Shown: positions 8,726-16,430 of the stretch, in pieces | Position numbering within the stretch: the stretch's first letter is position 1 | How the letters are laid out: the number at the start of each line of letters is the position of its first letter | Origin: Tamlana carrageenivorans | GTDB taxonomy: Bacteria; Bacteroidota; Bacteroidia; Flavobacteriales; Flavobacteriaceae | DNA: 64,000 nucleotides | Direction: 5' to 3' | NCBI RefSeq assembly: GCF_002893765.1 | Contig: NZ_CP025938.1 | Coordinates: forward strand, 2,108,001 to 2,172,000 | Position numbers and translations under genes: made by a program | The notes under the pieces: generated by a model | The model's database searches: none | What the model saw: the letters and a program-made list of their open reading frames with translations, nothing else | Told to the model about the DNA's origin: nothing

Positions 8726-8778
8726 TTGCAATCCATTTAAAGGTTTTATACACCCTTTTAAAAAATAAATTTAGACCT

Positions 8779-8807
8779 AAAAAAACCCCGTTTTTACGGG
8801 TTTTTTT
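8779..8807 (+). terminator. Rho-independent terminator after the ferredoxin gene
   Basis: A GC-rich hairpin AAACCCCG-TTTTT-ACGGGTTT with a one-base bulge is followed by a T-run. It lies about 55 bp after the ferredoxin stop. Confidence 0.8.
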
Positions 8808-8846
8808 AGATCCAAATTAAAATGTTTCGGGTATTTTCTGGTGATT

Positions 8847-8954
8847 TTAATTTGTGGATTTATTTTTTTGGGAATCCGCAAATTTTTCAACCGCAGTTTC
8901 TACTTCTTTTTGGTGTCCTCAAAAGGTTATAGATTTAGAAACTACTTTACCCAT
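8847..8954 (-). pseudogene. Small reading frame with internal TGA, possible decayed gene
   Basis: Starting at ATG (minus strand, 8954) the frame reads MGKVVSKSITF, then TGA, then GHQKEVETAVEKFADSQKNK and a short tail to TAA. The half after the stop has protein-like composition (charged, regular codons) and stays in the same frame, so the TGA looks like a nonsense mutation in a gene of about 35 codons. It could equally be chance. No function is suggested. Confidence 0.25.
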
Positions 8955-9183
8955 CAGAGTATAAGAATTTTGCCAGAACAAAAATATTGACAATAGATTT
9001 TTAATAATTTTTCATTTTGTTTTAATAGATCGATTGTTTCTTAGGCCAAGTTTAATAACTTTTTTAGCTCAAAAAAGGAGGCCCTTGTTTTTCACCCGTT
9101 TAGAAATAAAAAACCGAGATAAAAAGAAATTGTGCTTTTATAATCTAATCCAGTTAATTTAAAAGGTAAACCAGGGAGACGTT

Positions 9184-9507
9184 TTAGTTGTCGTCACCAA
9201 TTTTATCTACTTCTTTTTTTACCTTATCCGAGGTTTTTTTAATGGCATCTTCGGTAGCATCAGCTGCATGGTCTATGGCTTTTCCTGTGGCGTCTACAGC
9301 GTGGTCGACGGCTTTTTCGGTGGCGTGTGCAGCATCTTCTAAAGCTTCTCCAGTGGCATCAGCAGCGTCTTCAATAGCTTCACCTGCTTTATCGGCCGAT
9401 TCTTTCATGGCTTCTTTAGCTGAATCTGCTTTTTTTGAATCTCTACAAGAAGTGAATCCCAGAGTTAAAAATGCGCATAAAACGGTACTTAAAATGATTC
9501 TTTTCAT
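9184..9507 (-). CDS. Lipoprotein with tandem 11-residue amphipathic repeats
   Basis: 107 residues from the ATG at 9507; an upstream ATG at 9555 is in frame but would bury the signal peptide. Residues 1-20 form a lipoprotein signal ending in LGFTSC. The rest is about six consecutive 11-residue units of the type ATGEALEDAAH / ATEKAVDHAVD / ATGKAIDHAAD, Ala-rich with acidic and basic positions. This is the pattern of LEA group-3 or apolipoprotein-like amphipathic helices. It is probably an envelope lipoprotein with a stress or surface role, but that is inference. It is encoded next to waaA on the same strand. Confidence 0.75.
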   Translation of the reverse strand: MKRIILSTVLCAFLTLGFTSCRDSKKADSAKEAMKESADKAGEAIEDAADATGEALEDAAHATEKAVDHAVDATGKAIDHAADATEDAIKKTSDKVKKEVDKIGDDN

Positions 9508-9582
9508 TTTTTTTGGGTTTGTGTTAATAATTAGTTTTAAACATGTATTTAACACAGTAACTAAAAAGTGTTGCGTTAAACG

Positions 9583-10821
9583 CTATAATATACGCAAATA
9601 ATTTAAGATTTGGATTACTGCTCCTTTATTCTTTTTAATGAATACTTCGTTTTGTATACCAGTAGCGTGTCGTTTGTTTTCGTTTTCAATCAAATCTGTT
9701 AAAATGGTATCAAATTGATTTTGGGTGGCAACCGAGAACATCCCTCCGTTTTCTATGAGCGCTTTGGCTTCTGGAAATTTGTCGTAGTGATTGCCTATAA
9801 TAATGGGAATACCAAAAACAGCAGGTTCTAAAGTGTTGTGTAATCCGGTATGACCTAGACCACCGCCTACATAAGCGATATCGGCATAGTTGTATATTTT
9901 TGTAAGTATGCCAATGGTGTCTACAATAAAAACTTTGGCCTGAACCAAATTACTACTTTGTTTATTAGAATAAAGTACGGTTGGCGCTTTAATTTGCTTT
10001 TGAATATGGTTTATCTGATCAGATTTGATATTGTGGGGCGCAATGATAAACTTGACGTCTTTATCGCTATGGTTATTGATGAAATTTATTAGCATTGCTT
10101 CGCCTTCTGGCCATGTGCTACCAGCAACAATGCACAACTTATTATCTTTAAAAGTTTCAATAAAATCTAAAGTATTATCGATGCTTAATTGGTTGTAAAC
10201 CCTGTCGTACCTAGTGTCGCCAGTAATGGTTGTATTTCGATAGTTTATAGAATGAAGTAAGGTTTGAGAGGCTTCGTTTTGAGTGAAAATATGCTCGAAA
10301 GCAAATAAGGCATCTCTTAAAGGTTTACCGTAATATTTAAAATAGGGTTGGTTTTCTCGAAAAGCCGCCGAGATTAAAACGGCTTTACCCTCACGTTTTT
10401 TTAATTCTTTTAAGTAATTGGGCCAAATATCGTACTTAACAAAAATAGTAAGCTCGGGATGTACCAGGTTTAAAAAACGTTTAGCATGGGCTTTGGTGTC
10501 TATGGGTAAGTAAACGACAATATCGGCAATAGGACTGTTTTTTCGAATTTCATAGCCCGATGGCGAAAAAAAACTCAGCACAATTTTATGCGTCGGATAG
10601 TGTTGGCGTAAGGCCTGGAAAGCAGGCAGGCCTTGCTCATACTCGCCCAAAGAAGCGCAATGAAACCAAAGCGTTTTGTCGCTAGAATTTAATCCGTCTT
10701 TTAATACAGAAAAGGTGTTTTTTCTGCCTATAACGCCCTTTTTTAGTTTGTCACTAAAAATACCGCTAAGGGGTAGTATGGCGTTGGTTATTTGTGTGCC
10801 TAAATTATAAAGTAAATCCAC
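9583..10821 (-). CDS. waaA: 3-deoxy-D-manno-octulosonic acid (Kdo) transferase
   Basis: 412 residues, typical GT30 length. It adds Kdo from CMP-Kdo to the lipid A precursor at the inner membrane during lipopolysaccharide synthesis. The N-terminus is hydrophobic (membrane anchor). WFHCASLGEYEQGLPA contains the catalytic glutamate, followed by LSFFSPSGYE. The C-terminal half has IVAGSTWPEGE, IIAPHN and YVGGGLGHTGLHNTLEPAVFGIPIIIG, the nucleotide-sugar site. The gene is followed by the repeat lipoprotein 75 bp further along the minus strand. Confidence 0.95.
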   Translation of the reverse strand: MDLLYNLGTQITNAILPLSGIFSDKLKKGVIGRKNTFSVLKDGLNSSDKTLWFHCASLGEYEQGLPAFQALRQHYPTHKIVLSFFSPSGYEIRKNSPIADIVVYLPIDTKAHAKRFLNLVHPELTIFVKYDIWPNYLKELKKREGKAVLISAAFRENQPYFKYYGKPLRDALFAFEHIFTQNEASQTLLHSINYRNTTITGDTRYDRVYNQLSIDNTLDFIETFKDNKLCIVAGSTWPEGEAMLINFINNHSDKDVKFIIAPHNIKSDQINHIQKQIKAPTVLYSNKQSSNLVQAKVFIVDTIGILTKIYNYADIAYVGGGLGHTGLHNTLEPAVFGIPIIIGNHYDKFPEAKALIENGGMFSVATQNQFDTILTDLIENENKRHATGIQNEVFIKKNKGAVIQILNYLRIL

Positions 10822-10972
10822 TATTTTTCTTTGTGCTAAAATACATGACTTTAAAATATTATGAGAATTAAAAGCATAATTTGTTAAAATTTATGACTGG
10901 AATTTAACTAGACATCATCCATATTATTCTTTTTATAAGGCTCTAGAAACCCAATCATTTTGTAAATTTGTG

Positions 10973-10980
10973 TACTGTAA
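10973..10980 (+). promoter_or_regulatory. Putative -7 box TAAATTTG for the degT-galE pair
   Basis: TAAATTTG fits TAnnTTTG, 71 nt before the aminotransferase start, in the 230-bp region divergent from waaA. Confidence 0.45.
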
Positions 10981-11051
10981 ACTCAGTTTGAGTTTCATTA
11001 AAATTAGTCTTTGCTAATCTTATGATTTAGCGGGCTCAACTCTTTTTTTAG

Positions 11052-12185
11052 ATGAAAAAAATTCAAATGGTAGACCTTAAAGGTCAATATAGTGAGATTA
11101 AAGATATTGTTAATCCTTCCATTCAAGAAGTTATAGAAAACACCGCCTTTATAAACGGTCCTAAAGTTCACGAATTTCAGAAAAATTTAGAAAATTATTT
11201 AGGTGTAAAACACGTTATTCCTTGTGCCAATGGTACCGATGCCCTTCAAATTGCCATGATGGGCTTAGGGTTAAAGCCAGGCGATGAGGTGATTACAGCC
11301 GATTTTACCTTTGCCGCTACGGTTGAGGTGATTGCCTTACTGCAATTAACTCCCGTTTTAGTTGATGTGAATGCAGATGATTTCAATATTAATATAGAAG
11401 CGATTAAAAACGCTATTACGCCAAAAACAAAGGCAATTGTACCAGTGCATCTTTTTGGGCAATGTGCCCATATGGAAGCGATAATGGAGCTAGCAAAAGC
11501 TCATAATTTATTTGTAATTGAAGATAACGCCCAAGCTATAGGCGCCAATTATACCTATGCTGATGGTACAAAAGTAAAAGCAGGCACTATTGGACATGTT
11601 GGTGCAACTTCTTTTTTTCCTTCAAAAAATTTAGGATGTTACGGTGATGGTGGTGCTATTTTTACAAACGATGATGCTTTAGCCCATACCATTCGCGGTA
11701 TTGTAAACCACGGTATGTATGAGCGTTATCATCATGATGTCGTGGGGGTTAATTCACGCTTAGACAGTATTCAGGCCGCGGTTTTAGATGCTAAACTACC
11801 ACTTTTAGATCAGTATAATAATCGTAGAATTGAAGCTGCTAATAAATATGATGCGGCTTTTAAGGACGTTGAAAATATCGTTACACCTTATCGCTATGGC
11901 GATTTAGATAATCATGTATTCCATCAATATACCTTACAAGTAAAGGGTGTAGATCGCGATGCTTTAGTAAAGCACCTAAATGCAAATGACATTCCTTGTG
12001 GTGTGTATTATCCAATTCCACTGCATAGACAAAAAGCCTATGTAGATGAGCGTTATCATGAAGCCGATTTTGAAGTGACTAATCAATTGGTTAAGGAAGT
12101 GATTTCATTACCTATGCACACCGAATTGGACGACGAACAAATACATTTTATAACAACAACTATAATAAGCTATTTAAATGAGTAA
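11052..12185 (+). CDS. DegT/DnrJ/EryC1/StrS-family sugar aminotransferase
   Basis: 377 residues. PLP-dependent enzyme of the family that transaminates nucleotide-linked keto-sugars for surface polysaccharides. CANGTDALQIAMMGLGLKPGDEVI starts the cofactor domain, IEDNAQAIGA holds the PLP-binding Asp, and FFPSKNLGCYGDGGAI contains the Schiff-base lysine. The C-terminal small domain has GVYYPIPLHRQKAY. It overlaps galE by 8 nt, so the two are co-translated. The product sugar cannot be named from sequence. Confidence 0.9.
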   Translation: MKKIQMVDLKGQYSEIKDIVNPSIQEVIENTAFINGPKVHEFQKNLENYLGVKHVIPCANGTDALQIAMMGLGLKPGDEVITADFTFAATVEVIALLQLTPVLVDVNADDFNINIEAIKNAITPKTKAIVPVHLFGQCAHMEAIMELAKAHNLFVIEDNAQAIGANYTYADGTKVKAGTIGHVGATSFFPSKNLGCYGDGGAIFTNDDALAHTIRGIVNHGMYERYHHDVVGVNSRLDSIQAAVLDAKLPLLDQYNNRRIEAANKYDAAFKDVENIVTPYRYGDLDNHVFHQYTLQVKGVDRDALVKHLNANDIPCGVYYPIPLHRQKAYVDERYHEADFEVTNQLVKEVISLPMHTELDDEQIHFITTTIISYLNE

Positions 12186-13203
12186 AATTTTAGTCACAGG
12201 CGGCCTAGGCTTTATAGGTTCGCATACTGTAGTAGAACTTCAGAATGAAGGATATGAAGTCGTAATTATTGATGATTTATCGAATTCTTCTGAAAAAGTA
12301 TTAGACGGCATTACAGCCATAACAGGTAAAACACCACTTTTTGAAAAGTTAGATTTAAAAGAAAAAGCTGGCGTTGAAGCTTTTTTTGCTAAACATAACG
12401 ACATCAAAGGTGTGATACATTTCGCAGCAAGTAAAGCTGTTGGCGAAAGTGTGCAAGAGCCTTTATTGTATTATGAAAACAATATAAGCACCTTAGTTTA
12501 TATTTTAAAAGAGTTGAAAAAACTACCTGAAGCCTCCTTTATTTTTAGTTCTTCTTGTACGGTTTACGGTCAAGCCGATGAATTGCCAATCACAGAAAAC
12601 GCCCCTGTAAAACAGGCTGAATCCCCTTATGGAAACACCAAACAAATAGGAGAAGAAATTATTAGTGATACCTGTAATGTGGTGCCAAGCTTAAAAGCTA
12701 TAGCACTGCGCTATTTCAATCCCGTTGGCGCTCATGAATCGGCAGCAATTGGAGAACTTCCTATTGGAGTACCTCAAAATCTAGTGCCATTTATTACCCA
12801 AACAGCCATTGGTTTACGTGAGCAATTGTCTGTTTTTGGTGATGACTACCCTACGCCAGACGGTACCTGTATTCGTGATTATATTCACGTAGTAGATTTA
12901 GCTGAAGCACACGTGGTAGCCTTAAAACGTTTGTTAGAAGGAAAAAACAAAGCGAACTATGAAACCTTTAACTTAGGAACAGGAACGGGAAGTTCGGTTT
13001 TAGAAGTTGTAAAGTCTTTTGAAAAGGTTTCTGGTGAAAAATTAAATTATAAAATCGTAGGTAGAAGAGCAGGAGATATTATCTCTGCTTATGCCGATAC
13101 GAATAAAGCTAACGATGAGTTAGGTTGGAAAACAAAACTTTCTCTAGACGATGCGATGCGTTCGGCTTGGAAGTGGGAACAAAAAGTAAGAGCGGAACAG
13201 TAA
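12178..13203 (+). CDS. galE: UDP-glucose 4-epimerase
   Basis: 341 residues, an extended short-chain dehydrogenase. The NAD-binding motif is VTGGLGFIGSHT at residues 6-17. FIFSSSCTVYGQ holds the catalytic Ser, and YGNTK the Tyr-x3-Lys pair. RYFNPVGAHESAAIGE and GTCIRDYIHVVDLA are typical of GalE. It interconverts UDP-glucose and UDP-galactose in the cytosol for polysaccharide or LPS synthesis. It is the second gene of a pair with the aminotransferase and is closed by a strong terminator. Confidence 0.93.
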   Translation: MSKILVTGGLGFIGSHTVVELQNEGYEVVIIDDLSNSSEKVLDGITAITGKTPLFEKLDLKEKAGVEAFFAKHNDIKGVIHFAASKAVGESVQEPLLYYENNISTLVYILKELKKLPEASFIFSSSCTVYGQADELPITENAPVKQAESPYGNTKQIGEEIISDTCNVVPSLKAIALRYFNPVGAHESAAIGELPIGVPQNLVPFITQTAIGLREQLSVFGDDYPTPDGTCIRDYIHVVDLAEAHVVALKRLLEGKNKANYETFNLGTGTGSSVLEVVKSFEKVSGEKLNYKIVGRRAGDIISAYADTNKANDELGWKTKLSLDDAMRSAWKWEQKVRAEQ

Positions 13204-13224
13204 GTTTTTGTTTTTACTAAAATT

Positions 13225-13267
13225 AAAAAAGCATTAAAACCTCAAGTTGAAGTTTTAATGCTTTTTT
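13225..13267. terminator. Bidirectional terminator between galE and ndh
   Basis: The stem GCATTAAAAC / GTTTTAATGC with A-run before and T-run after (AAAAAA...TTTTTTT) serves the convergent galE (+) and ndh (-) genes. Confidence 0.88.
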
Positions 13268-13272
13268 TATAA

Positions 13273-14538
13273 CTATTTCTGACTCTTTTCCTTCGGACGA
13301 ATAATCATTCTAAAAGATTGGTCTTTGTTGATGTAGTAGCCCATCCAATCGTAAAAGGCACGCATTCTATTTCTAAAATTAACTAAAGACATGATGTGTA
13401 CAAAAATCCAAACCCACCATGCTATAAATCCTTTTAAAAAGAATTTTTGGTTGGGGCCATCGGTAACTGCTTTGTTGGTGCCAATAATGGCCATCGATCC
13501 TTTGTCGTTGTAACTAAAGGCTTTCCAATCGTTAGATAATAGATTTCTTCCTAAATTAAGCGCTTGTTGAATGGCTACTTGTGCCAATTGTGGATGTCCA
13601 TCGGGATATTTTTTGTCATCCATAACTATAGAACCATCACCAATCGCATAAATATTGTTGTAGCCTTCAACTAAATTATGACCGTTTGTTTTTAAGCGTT
13701 TGCCACGACCATAAGATGCTTCTTTAAAACCCTTAAAGGTTCTTGCTGAAATTCCCGCGGCCCAAATTAAATTTCTAGAATGAATTTCTGTGCCATCTGA
13801 AAGGTAAACGACATCATCTTTAAAGTCATTTACAAAGGTGTTTAGTTTAATATTGATGCCGTAGTCTTTTAATTTATCATAGGTGTATTCTTGTGTTTTT
13901 TTAGACATAGCTGCCAATACAGCATCTTGCCCATCAATTAAATAAATGTCACCTAAGTCGGAGGTGTCTAATTCAGGGTAGTCCTTCGCTAAAATATGCG
14001 CACGCATTTCAGAAAATAACCCTGAAAGCTCTACGCCTGTAGGGCCCGCTCCCGCAATAACAAAAGATAATAAGGTTTTTCTTCTGTTGGGATCGGTAAT
14101 ACGTGTTGCGCGTTCGAGTCGTGTAAAGATTAAATTTCGAAGGGCAAGAGCATCCGAAATGGTTTTCATCGGTAAGCTAAGTTTGGCGATATTTTCATTG
14201 CCAAAAAAATTGGTTTCAGCACCTGTAGACATGACTAAAATGTCGTAGTGCAATTCACCGTTGCTTAAAATGATTTTGTTTTCTTCAGGGATAACCTCTT
14301 GCAGTTCGCCCATTCGGAAGCCTACGTTTTTGTTTCGTAATATTTTTCGGTAGGGGTAACTAATCGCCGAAGGCTCCATAAATCCTGCAGCAACTTGGTA
14401 TAAAAGCGGAGGAAAGAAGTTGTAATTGTTTAAATCGACTAAAATGACTTTAAAATGACTTTGATTTTTTAGTTGATCGACCAGTTGTAAACCAGCAAAG
14501 CCTCCACCAACAATGATAATGGTTTTTTCTTTTTTCAT
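13273..14538 (-). CDS. ndh: Type II NADH dehydrogenase (NDH-2)
   Basis: 421 residues from the ATG at 14538; the ATG at 14565 is in frame but adds nine residues before the dinucleotide fold. The FAD motif IIIVGGGFAGLQL opens the protein. A second Rossmann motif, VIAGAGPTGVELSG, binds NADH, and NIYAIGDGS is the C-terminal FAD motif. A hydrophobic segment FFLKGFIAWWVWIFVHIM near the C-terminus anchors it at the membrane. It oxidises NADH and reduces menaquinone without pumping protons. It is monocistronic between two terminators, with a TATCTTTG box 40 nt upstream. Confidence 0.92.
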   Translation of the reverse strand: MKKEKTIIIVGGGFAGLQLVDQLKNQSHFKVILVDLNNYNFFPPLLYQVAAGFMEPSAISYPYRKILRNKNVGFRMGELQEVIPEENKIILSNGELHYDILVMSTGAETNFFGNENIAKLSLPMKTISDALALRNLIFTRLERATRITDPNRRKTLLSFVIAGAGPTGVELSGLFSEMRAHILAKDYPELDTSDLGDIYLIDGQDAVLAAMSKKTQEYTYDKLKDYGINIKLNTFVNDFKDDVVYLSDGTEIHSRNLIWAAGISARTFKGFKEASYGRGKRLKTNGHNLVEGYNNIYAIGDGSIVMDDKKYPDGHPQLAQVAIQQALNLGRNLLSNDWKAFSYNDKGSMAIIGTNKAVTDGPNQKFFLKGFIAWWVWIFVHIMSLVNFRNRMRAFYDWMGYYINKDQSFRMIIRPKEKSQK

Positions 14539-14578
14539 AGAACAATTTTGGTAGTTGTGTAACAATGTTTAGTTGTTA

Positions 14579-14586
14579 CAAAGATA
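14579..14586 (-). promoter_or_regulatory. Putative -7 box TATCTTTG for ndh
   Basis: On the minus strand TATCTTTG fits TAnnTTTG, 40 nt upstream of the chosen ndh start. This supports the ATG at 14538. Confidence 0.55.
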
Positions 14587-14655
14587 CATGTGTTTTCTTG
14601 AAAATGTAAGTGAGGAGTGGATAAACTTTGATGGATTCTAGTGTTTTATAAATAC

Positions 14656-14693
14656 AAAAACGGACTAAAAAAAGTTGATTTTAGTCCGTTTTT
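14656..14693 (-). terminator. Terminator after fabD-lspA
   Basis: A 15-bp perfect stem, AAAAACGGACTAAAA / TTTTAGTCCGTTTTT, lies just downstream of the lspA stop on the minus strand. It is symmetric and could work both ways. Confidence 0.87.
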
Positions 14694-14715
14694 AAATTTT
14701 ATATATGCTGTATTT

Positions 14716-15225
14716 TTAAGCCGATTTCTGCTTTTTAAAACTCATTAAAAGTAAAATAATCATTCCAGCGCTCACCGACATGTCAGCTAAATTAAAGATG
14801 CCTGTTTTAAAAACGCCACCCAAGTCTATAAACAAAAAATCAGTTACTGAACCATATACAATTCTATCGTAAACATTGGCAATACCACCACCAATAATAC
14901 TGGCAAATGCAAAAAGCGACCAATTATCTAGTGTTTTGTCTTTTAAAATGTGTCTTAATACAAGACCTAATACAACAATAGGTAATATTAACAAAAGAAT
15001 GATACGAAGGGTTGGATTCAAATCGCTTCCCATGCCTAAAAAGGCGCCTGTGTTTTCCACATTCATAAGAGTGAAATAGTCTCCAATAATAGGAATGCGT
15101 TCGCCCGGTTGGGTATCGGTTCTACCAACTATGGTTGCTCTAACAATCACTTTTGAAATTTGATCGGCAGCAATGGTTAGAAAAATAACCAAAAAAATGT
15201 AGATGGAACGTTTTGTGATTTTCAT
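14716..15225 (-). CDS. lspA: Lipoprotein signal peptidase (signal peptidase II)
   Basis: 169 residues with four hydrophobic segments. Family blocks are AADQISKVIVRA, NTGAFLGMG, IIGGGIANVYDRIVYGSVTDFLFI and IFNLADMSVSAG, with the two catalytic aspartates in NVYDR and NLAD. It cleaves signal peptides of diacylglyceryl-modified prolipoproteins in the inner membrane, and so would process the lipoproteins encoded elsewhere in this window. It lies 5 bp downstream of fabD on the same strand and was probably co-transcribed with it. Confidence 0.95.
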   Translation of the reverse strand: MKITKRSIYIFLVIFLTIAADQISKVIVRATIVGRTDTQPGERIPIIGDYFTLMNVENTGAFLGMGSDLNPTLRIILLLILPIVVLGLVLRHILKDKTLDNWSLFAFASIIGGGIANVYDRIVYGSVTDFLFIDLGGVFKTGIFNLADMSVSAGMIILLLMSFKKQKSA

Positions 15226-15230
15226 CTAAA

Positions 15231-16118
15231 TTAATTTTCAAAAGTAGCCGAAACAGTTTCTGAGGCTCTATTAATCTTTTTAACCAAACCTTGTAAAACT
15301 TTCCCAGGACCAACTTCAGTAAATAAAGTGGCGCCATCTGCAATCATTTGCTCAACAGACTGCGTCCAACGTACTGGAGCTGTTAACTGAGAAATTAAGT
15401 TTGCTTTTATAGCGGCTTCATCACTTACCGCATTGGCCGTTACATTTTGATAAATTGAGCAGTTTGGTTTGCTAAAAGTCGTGTTTTCTATAGCTGCAGC
15501 AAGCTCTTCACGTGCAGGCTCCATAAGTGGTGAATGAAAAGCGCCACCAACAGGTAATACTAAAGCACGTCTTGCTCCAGCATCTTTTAAGGCTTCACAA
15601 GCTTTGCTAATAGCTTCAATTTCCCCTGAAATCACCAATTGACCAGGACAGTTGTAGTTAGCTGCAACCACAACACCTTCGGTTTGTTTACAAATATTTT
15701 CAACCAGGTTATCTTCTAAACCTAAAACAGCGGCCATAGTACTTGGTTGTAATTCACAAGCTTTTTGCATGGCTAAAGCACGTTGAGATACAAGTTTCAA
15801 TCCGTCCTCAAAAGTTAAAGCACCATTGGCAACTAATGCTGAAAACTCTCCTAAAGAGTGTCCTGCAACCATATCTGGTTTAAAACTATCTCCTAATGTT
15901 TTGGCTAATATCACTGAATGTAAAAAGATAGCAGGCTGAGTCACTTTGGTTTCCTTCAAGTCTTCTGCAGAACCTTCAAACATGGTGTCTGTAATTTTAA
16001 AACCTAAAATATCATTGGCTTTTTCAAATAATTCTTGTGCTAAGGCAGAGTTTTCATAAAGATCTAAACCCATTCCAGTAAACTGTGCGCCTTGACCAGG
16101 AAAAATATATGCATTCAT
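15231..16118 (-). CDS. fabD: Malonyl-CoA:ACP transacylase
   Basis: 295 residues. FPGQGAQFTGMG at the N-terminus, the nucleophile serine in VAGHSLGEFSALV, and the catalytic His in GGAFHSPLM are all present. It loads malonyl groups onto acyl carrier protein for fatty acid synthesis. The minus-strand promoter box TATTTTTG lies 22 nt upstream. lspA follows 5 bp downstream. Confidence 0.95.
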   Translation of the reverse strand: MNAYIFPGQGAQFTGMGLDLYENSALAQELFEKANDILGFKITDTMFEGSAEDLKETKVTQPAIFLHSVILAKTLGDSFKPDMVAGHSLGEFSALVANGALTFEDGLKLVSQRALAMQKACELQPSTMAAVLGLEDNLVENICKQTEGVVVAANYNCPGQLVISGEIEAISKACEALKDAGARRALVLPVGGAFHSPLMEPAREELAAAIENTTFSKPNCSIYQNVTANAVSDEAAIKANLISQLTAPVRWTQSVEQMIADGATLFTEVGPGKVLQGLVKKINRASETVSATFEN

Positions 16119-16140
16119 TGTTTTTAATTTTTTAGAGCTG

Positions 16141-16148
16141 CAAAAATA
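16141..16148 (-). promoter_or_regulatory. Putative -7 box TATTTTTG for fabD-lspA
   Basis: Minus-strand TATTTTTG, 22 nt upstream of the fabD ATG, fits TAnnTTTG. It lies between fabD and the decayed acetyltransferase. Confidence 0.5.
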
Positions 16149-16160
16149 AGCATTATAAAT

Positions 16161-16418
16161 TTAGTCGTTATATATGCTTTTAATAATTTTGGCAGGATTT
16201 CCTGCAACCGCAATATCATTTGGAAAACTTTTTTGTTCTTACCTATCCAGAGCCAACGACAACATTATTAACTAAGGTGACGCTCGAACAAATAGTAGCA
16301 GGGCTCCCCATCCAAACATTATGGACAATAATTATGTATTGCGTATTCCTTGCAGCTGTTTCTATCTTTAAATTCTAGAGGGAGTGTCGCCGGCTAACAG
16401 TTTCTCTTTTCCTGTCAT
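16161..16418 (-). pseudogene. Decayed sugar O-acetyltransferase (maltose/galactoside acetyltransferase type)
   Basis: The minus strand starts ATG at 16418 and reads MTGKEKLLAGDTPSRI before a stop; this is the Mac-domain start of sugar acetyltransferases. After a gap where about 100 residues are missing come hexapeptide-repeat remnants, NVWMGSPATICSSVTLVNN and VVVGSG, then a stop. In another frame the true C-terminal piece, FPNDIAVAGNPAKIIKS, ends at TAA 16161. Internal deletion, stop and frameshift together make it clearly inactive. It fills the stretch between fabD and the COG2509 flavoprotein gene. Confidence 0.85.
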
Positions 16419-16430
16419 AGTATTTTGAAT

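Larger units (their letters stand above)
8726..9183. other. Gene-poor stretch with one broken small reading frame
   Basis: 458 bp between the ferredoxin and the repeat lipoprotein. It holds the ferredoxin terminator and, on the minus strand, a small reading frame broken by a stop (8847-8954). The rest (8960-9180) is AT-rich and shows nothing recognisable. Confidence 0.55.

Noticed and set aside
9188..9601. Plus-strand frame of 137 codons opposite the repeat lipoprotein
   Set aside because: It is the mirror of the Ala-rich repeat gene (Ser/Ala-rich shadow), whereas the minus strand has a lipobox signal peptide and regular 11-mers.
10988..11042. GCGGGCTCAA and TTTGAGTTTC strings upstream of the aminotransferase gene, as a REP copy
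   Set aside because: The two parts resemble pieces of the 19806-19864 hairpin but are not complementary to each other here.
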